Below are positions 6,597-9,820 of a stretch of 9,820 nucleotides of DNA, one piece after another (position 1 is the stretch's first letter; each line of letters opens with the position of its first letter). The notes beneath the pieces were generated by a model. That model was given only the letters and a program-made list of their open reading frames with translations, did no database searches and had not been told where the DNA came from. The translations under genes were made by a program, and so were the position numbers. The stretch lies in contig JAPLJW010000252.1 in the NCBI GenBank assembly GCA_026388365.1, positions 1 to 9,820 of the forward strand, written 5' to 3'. The DNA comes from Deltaproteobacteria bacterium (GTDB lineage: Bacteria; Desulfobacterota; Syntrophia; Syntrophales; UBA5619).

Positions 6597-6614
6597 TTTG
6601 ATCCCCTGATCAAA
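6597..6614. promoter_or_regulatory. Palindrome TTTGATC-N4-GATCAAA upstream of the GntR gene
   Basis: Perfect 7-bp arms around CCCT. On the minus strand it lies a few bases before TTGACA (near 6590), about 95 bases upstream of the regulator start. It resembles an FNR box by eye, but the spacing between TTGAT and ATCAA is six, not four. It could be an autoregulatory or activator site. Confidence 0.35.
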
Positions 6615-6719
6615 CACAACCGTTTTGTTCCTCTCGCTGCCGTGGCTGATCAATGGAGCATCGGTCCGAATTTCGTTTGATATACCAGGGTCATTGATGT
6701 CCGGATACGCCATTATTTC

Positions 6720-6748
6720 TTGACAATCCCGCTGTGACGTGAAATAAA
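6720..6748 (+). promoter_or_regulatory. Candidate promoter P1 for the dehydrogenase/kor operon
   Basis: A perfect TTGACA (6720-6725) is followed after 17 bases by AATAAA (6743-6748, 4 of 6 to the -10). It would start transcription about 130 bases before the dehydrogenase ATG. Confidence 0.45.
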
Positions 6749-6750
6749 AA

Positions 6751-6778
6751 TTAAAATGTGAAATTTCAGATTTATAAT
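6751..6778 (+). promoter_or_regulatory. Candidate promoter P2 for the dehydrogenase/kor operon
   Basis: A perfect -10 TATAAT (6773-6778) has TTAAAA (6751-6756, 4 of 6) 16 bases upstream. The palindrome TGAAATTTCA (6759-6768) fills most of the spacer, a position where a bound repressor would block RNA polymerase. Confidence 0.45.
6759..6768. promoter_or_regulatory. Candidate operator TGAAATTTCA
   Basis: A perfect 10-base palindrome between the -35 and -10 elements of P2. The half-site TGAAAT also occurs at 6740-6745, 6789-6794 and 6537-6542, so the region is enriched in this word. The A/T-rich surroundings make chance copies possible. Confidence 0.35.
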
Positions 6779-6888
6779 GTGCCATTGCTGAAATGACCGC
6801 GTGTGCCGAGGGTGAAAGGGATGGACGGGGATCGCTATCGTGCGCATAGCCGTTCATAAACCGGTTACGAAGAACGGAGATACAAGTC

Positions 6889-7887
6889 ATGTCATTCAAG
6901 GTTCTGTTGACGGAGTCCATCTCTGCGCAGGGGATCGATCTGCTGAAAAAGAGGGCTGAGGTCCGGATTGCGCCAAGCCCGCTGCTGACGGATCTGATGC
7001 CCTGGATTGCGGATGCCGACGCGCTGCTGATCCGCAGTTCACAAGCCGGCGAAGCGTTGATGAAAGGCGGCGGGAAACTCAAAGTGATCGCCAGGCATGG
7101 CATCGGCGTGGACAACATCGATCTGGATGCGGCCACCCGTCTCGGCATTCGGGTGGTCAACACGCCGGGCGCGAATACCAATGCCGTGGCGGAGCATTCC
7201 CTCTGGGCGATCATGCACTGTGCCCGTAATTTCAATAAAGTCGAGAAGGCCTTCCGCCGCGGCGATTTTTGCGTGCCCGGTTCGCTGCCCGGCCTGGTTC
7301 AGAAATTCGGATATACCACGCTGGAGATCAGGAACAAGGTCCTGGGGCTGGTGGGCATGGGGCGGATCGCAACCCGTCTCGCCCATATGGCCGGTGTCGG
7401 TATGGGGATGCGGGTGAAGTCCTATGACCCCCTGGTGGCCGATGATGTCTTCGCCGCCGGGGGCGTGGAAAGGGTCGTCGATTTGGCCTCTCTGCTGAAG
7501 GATGCCGATTTCCTCTCCCTTCACGTCCCGCACCTCAAGGAAACCCACCACCTCATCGGCGCGGGGGAACTGGCGCTGATGAAGCCCGGCGCCTGTCTGA
7601 TCAATGCCGCCCGGGGAGGGGTCGTGGATGAACAGGCCCTCTACCAGGCCCTGAAGGATGGAAAACTGGCCGGGGCGGCCCTGGATGTCTATGAAAAGGA
7701 GCCCCCGAATCCGGATCTGCCGTTCTTCGGCCTGGAGAATTTGGTTTTGACGCCGCATATCGCCGCCATGACCGATCTGGCGCTAATCAACATGGCCATA
7801 GACTCTGCGGAGGGTATCCTCGACGTTCTGGAGGGGCGGATGCCGAAGTACCTGGTGAATGCAGAAGTGCTCCGGAACGCCCGATAG
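6889..7887 (+). CDS. D-2-hydroxyacid dehydrogenase, NAD-dependent (phosphoglycerate dehydrogenase-like, no ACT domain)
   Basis: This 332-residue enzyme belongs to the D-isomer-specific 2-hydroxyacid dehydrogenases, which interconvert a 2-hydroxyacid and its 2-oxoacid with NAD(H). The catalytic triad is present: Arg242 (NAARGG), Glu271 (EKEP) and His290 (TPHIA). The cofactor loop is GLVGMGRIA (153-161), where the usual third glycine is alanine, and Asp180 at the end of the next strand suggests NAD over NADP. RHGIGVDNID (69-78) and NTPGANTNAVAEH (91-103) are family signatures. It lacks the C-terminal regulatory domain of many SerA proteins, so a catabolic or general 2-hydroxyacid role is more likely than serine synthesis. 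GGAG stands nine bases before the ATG. It is the first gene of the rightward operon, 44 bases before korA, which suggests that the 2-oxoacid it makes is the KorAB substrate. The substrate itself cannot be named. Confidence 0.9.
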   Translation: MSFKVLLTESISAQGIDLLKKRAEVRIAPSPLLTDLMPWIADADALLIRSSQAGEALMKGGGKLKVIARHGIGVDNIDLDAATRLGIRVVNTPGANTNAVAEHSLWAIMHCARNFNKVEKAFRRGDFCVPGSLPGLVQKFGYTTLEIRNKVLGLVGMGRIATRLAHMAGVGMGMRVKSYDPLVADDVFAAGGVERVVDLASLLKDADFLSLHVPHLKETHHLIGAGELALMKPGACLINAARGGVVDEQALYQALKDGKLAGAALDVYEKEPPNPDLPFFGLENLVLTPHIAAMTDLALINMAIDSAEGILDVLEGRMPKYLVNAEVLRNAR

Positions 7888-7931
7888 CCTGAGATTGACG
7901 AGAGAAAGGTCCTTCTTTCAAGAAAGGATAG

Positions 7932-9068
7932 GTGGAGAAATTGGGACGTGAAGTCAGATTGATGCAGGGCAATCAGGCGATCGCGGAAGGCGCTTTTTAT
8001 GCCGGCGCGCGATTCTACGCCGGATACCCGATCACCCCTTCTTCCGAGATTGCCGAGGAGTGTTCGAAAAGGATGCCGCAACTGGGCGGCGTGTTCATGC
8101 AAATGGAGGACGAGATCGCCAGCATGGGGGCCATCATCGGGGCGTCGCTGGCCGGGGCAAAGGCCTTTACGGCAACAAGCGGACCGGGTTTTTCTCTGAT
8201 GCAGGAAAACTTAGGTTTCGCCGTCATGGGCGAGGTGCCCTGCGTGGTGATCGATGTGCAGCGGTCGGGACCCAGTACGGGGCTCGCGACGAAGCCGGCC
8301 CAATCGGACATCATGCAGATCCGATGGGGAAGACACGGGGACCAGTCGGTGATCGCCCTCTGTCCCGCAACGGTTTCGGAGTGCATCTCCCTGACGGTTA
8401 AGGCATTCAATTTTGCTGAGAAATACAGAATTCCGGTCATTCTGGCGCCCGATGAGGTTGTGGGCCACCTGCGGGAAAATGTGATCGTTCCGGAACCCGG
8501 CGATCTCGAGGTGATCGACCGGAAGAAGCCGGCGGGCCTCCCGGAAAACTATAAACCGTTCGCGGCGGATGCCGATGGGGTGGCGCCGCTTGCCGCCTAC
8601 GGCAGCCGGTATGTCTTCCATGTTTCAAGCTCCATGCACGGACCGGACGGATACAGCAACAACAACCCCGCCAATGCGGCATGGCGTGTAACCCAGTTGC
8701 ACCGTAAGATCGAAATGCACCGGGACGAGATCGTTCTCACCAAAACCTTCGACACGGGAGACGCCGACATTCTGTTGATCGCCTTCGGGGCGACGACGCG
8801 CGCCAGCCGTGCGGCAGCGTTGGAACTCCGGAAGCAGGGGATCAAGGCGGGCGTGCTTCAACTGATCACGATCTGGCCCTTTGCCGACAAGGAAGTGGCG
8901 CTGCTCGGTCAGAGGGCCAAAACGGTTGTCGTCACGGAGATGAACTACAGCGGCCAGGTCGCCGGCGAGGTCCGAAAGGTGCTTGGATCCGGGGCGGATC
9001 TCCGGAAGGTCAACAGCTTCAACGGCGATATCATCACGCCGCGGGATATCCTGAAGGTGATCGGATAA
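7932..9068 (+). CDS. korA: 2-oxoacid:ferredoxin oxidoreductase, alpha subunit (KorA type)
   Basis: This is the 378-residue alpha subunit of a multi-subunit enzyme that converts a 2-oxoacid and CoA to acyl-CoA, CO2 and reduced ferredoxin. Domain I has RLMQGNQAIAEGA (9-21), AGYPITPSSE (30-39), QMEDEIASMGA (57-67), TATSGPGFSLMQENLG (80-95), QRSGPSTG (110-117) and GRHGD (133-137), all typical of KorA rather than of VorB, whose motif reads SSSSPG. The C-terminal swivel domain (about 270-378) includes ADILLIAFGATTR and TEMNYSGQ. The GTG at 7932 is taken as the start, with AAAGGA only three bases upstream; a TTG at 7941 after GGTGGAG is a real alternative and would remove three residues. It lies 32 bases before korB. 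No ferredoxin-like delta subunit precedes it, although one often does in this family. The gamma subunit is expected beyond the right edge. Substrate preference (2-oxoglutarate or another 2-oxoacid) is open. Confidence 0.92.
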   Translation: MEKLGREVRLMQGNQAIAEGAFYAGARFYAGYPITPSSEIAEECSKRMPQLGGVFMQMEDEIASMGAIIGASLAGAKAFTATSGPGFSLMQENLGFAVMGEVPCVVIDVQRSGPSTGLATKPAQSDIMQIRWGRHGDQSVIALCPATVSECISLTVKAFNFAEKYRIPVILAPDEVVGHLRENVIVPEPGDLEVIDRKKPAGLPENYKPFAADADGVAPLAAYGSRYVFHVSSSMHGPDGYSNNNPANAAWRVTQLHRKIEMHRDEIVLTKTFDTGDADILLIAFGATTRASRAAALELRKQGIKAGVLQLITIWPFADKEVALLGQRAKTVVVTEMNYSGQVAGEVRKVLGSGADLRKVNSFNGDIITPRDILKVIG

Positions 9069-9100
9069 ACGATCAACCTGCCATAGAATAGGGGGTTACT

Positions 9101-9820
9101 GTGTCACACGCAACAGGCATGAAATATCTGAAAAACGGGGTCCTGCCGCACATGTGGTGTCCTGGATGCGGCGTGGGCGTGATGCTGGGCGCATTATTGA
9201 GATCCTTCGAGGAGCTGGGGTACGAACGCGAAGATACAGTGGTTGTAACGGGGATCGGTTGCACGGGGAAGGCGGACGACTACCTGGTCACCAATGCCCT
9301 GCACACGACGCACGGCCGCGCGCTGGCGTATGCCACGGGAATCAAGGCCTTCAATCCCAAGTTGCACGTGGTGGTCCTGATGGGAGACGGGGACAGCGTT
9401 ACCATCGGCGGAAATCACTTTCTGCATGCCGCCAGAAGAAACATGGACCTCACCGCAATCATCATCAACAACTTCAATTTCGGAATGACGGGAGGCCAGT
9501 TTTCCGGGACAACCCCGGGCGGCATGTTCACCCAGACCAGCGTTTACGGAAATCCCGAGAGAGGGATCAATATCTGCGCACTGGCGGAGGTCGCCGGGGC
9601 GAATTACGTGGCCCGGGCGACGCCGTATCACGTCTGGGAGATGAAGACCAACATCAAGGAAGCCCTGAGCAAGAAGGGGTTCTCCGTGGTGGAAGTTTAC
9701 AGCCCCTGCCCGACGAATTTCGGTCGCCACAACAACATGAAAACGGCCTTGGACATGCTCCATTGGCTCAGGGATAAGGCGCTTCCCGTCGAGGAGTTCA
9801 ACCGCCGGAAGGCGCCCGAA
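9101..9820 (+). CDS. korB: 2-oxoacid:ferredoxin oxidoreductase, beta subunit (KorB type), cut by right edge
   Basis: The frame is open from GTG at 9101 to the window end (240 codons). This subunit holds thiamine diphosphate and one [4Fe-4S] cluster. The ThDP/Mg site is GDGDSVTIGGNHFLHAARRN (95-114) followed by NNFNFGMTGGQ (123-133). The four cluster cysteines known from archaeal OFOR structures are all present: Cys20 and Cys23 in WCPGCG, Cys54 in GIGC, and Cys203 in SPCPT. HGRALAYATGIKAFNP (71-86) is also standard. The GTG start is supported by GGGGG five bases upstream; the ATG at 9119 lacks a ribosome binding site. In other KorB proteins the segment after GIGC often reads S-x-R; here it is TGKADDY, which may belong to a subgroup. 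The C-terminus and any following gamma or ferredoxin gene are outside the window. Confidence 0.92.
   Translation, partial: MSHATGMKYLKNGVLPHMWCPGCGVGVMLGALLRSFEELGYEREDTVVVTGIGCTGKADDYLVTNALHTTHGRALAYATGIKAFNPKLHVVVLMGDGDSVTIGGNHFLHAARRNMDLTAIIINNFNFGMTGGQFSGTTPGGMFTQTSVYGNPERGINICALAEVAGANYVARATPYHVWEMKTNIKEALSKKGFSVVEVYSPCPTNFGRHNNMKTALDMLHWLRDKALPVEEFNRRKAPE

Larger units (their letters stand above)
6504..6888. other. Divergent regulatory region between the GntR gene and the dehydrogenase operon
   Basis: These 385 bases have no convincing gene. They contain a palindrome near the regulator (6597-6614), two overlapping rightward promoter candidates (6720-6748 and 6751-6778), the palindrome TGAAATTTCA between them, and several copies of TGAAAT and GCCATT. 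The length is generous for a simple divergent promoter and would leave room for more than one bound protein. Confidence 0.6.

Noticed and set aside
6504..7235. N-terminal extension of the GntR frame by 244 codons
   Set aside because: The extension is antisense to the start of the dehydrogenase gene and crosses the divergent promoter region. The protein from ATG 6503 has normal family length and a ribosome binding site.
7039..7758. Long minus-strand ORF (239 codons) opposite the dehydrogenase gene
   Set aside because: It is a shadow of a GC-rich coding frame: it is rich in His, Gly and Pro with no motif, while the plus strand has an intact catalytic triad.

Overview
The window looks like chromosomal DNA from an anaerobic bacterium, most likely a member of the Desulfobacterota (former Deltaproteobacteria, syntrophic or sulfate-reducing type). 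The evidence is a nickel-pincer racemase homologue (LarA), a KorAB-type 2-oxoacid:ferredoxin oxidoreductase, a DctPQM TRAP transporter, and a dispersed palindromic repeat of the kind whose chance translation gives 'SFRRKPES'. No taxonomic marker gene is present, so this assignment is an inference.

Layout from left to right: (1) positions 1-624, minus strand, the first 208 codons of a LarA-family 2-hydroxyacid racemase/epimerase that runs off the left edge. (2) Positions 625-1041, non-coding: a possible scrap of IS91-type transposase, a REP/MITE-like palindromic repeat (872-963) and a strong hairpin terminator (991-1019). (3) Positions 1042-5528, minus strand, an apparent operon read right to left: dctP (periplasmic binding protein), a 16-bp intercistronic hairpin, dctQ, dctM (11-nt overlap with dctQ), then a class III PLP aminotransferase, closed by the terminator. 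(4) Positions 5772-6503, minus strand, a GntR/FCD regulator. (5) Positions 6504-6888, a divergent regulatory region with promoter-like hexamers and short palindromes. (6) Positions 6889-9820, plus strand, a second apparent operon: a D-2-hydroxyacid dehydrogenase, then KorA and KorB of a 2-oxoacid:ferredoxin oxidoreductase. KorB is cut by the right edge.

The genes suggest one catabolic theme. The TRAP system would import a small carboxylate or amino acid. Its binding protein resembles the TakP/lactate-type group that binds 2-oxo or 2-hydroxy monocarboxylates. LarA would interconvert 2-hydroxyacid stereoisomers, the dehydrogenase would oxidise one isomer to a 2-oxoacid (the aminotransferase could feed the same pool from an amine or amino acid), and KorAB would convert the 2-oxoacid to acyl-CoA with reduced ferredoxin. 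The GntR protein sits between the two arms and may control both. The actual substrate cannot be read from the sequence.

Base composition differs between blocks. The TRAP block is AT-rich in places (hand counts of single 60-base lines: 30% GC at 3241-3300, 42% at 4081-4140, 35% at 5461-5520), while the right arm is GC-rich (72% at 7561-7620, 62% at 8461-8520). The transporter block may therefore have a different history from its flanks. I found no tRNA, rRNA, CRISPR array or intact mobile element.
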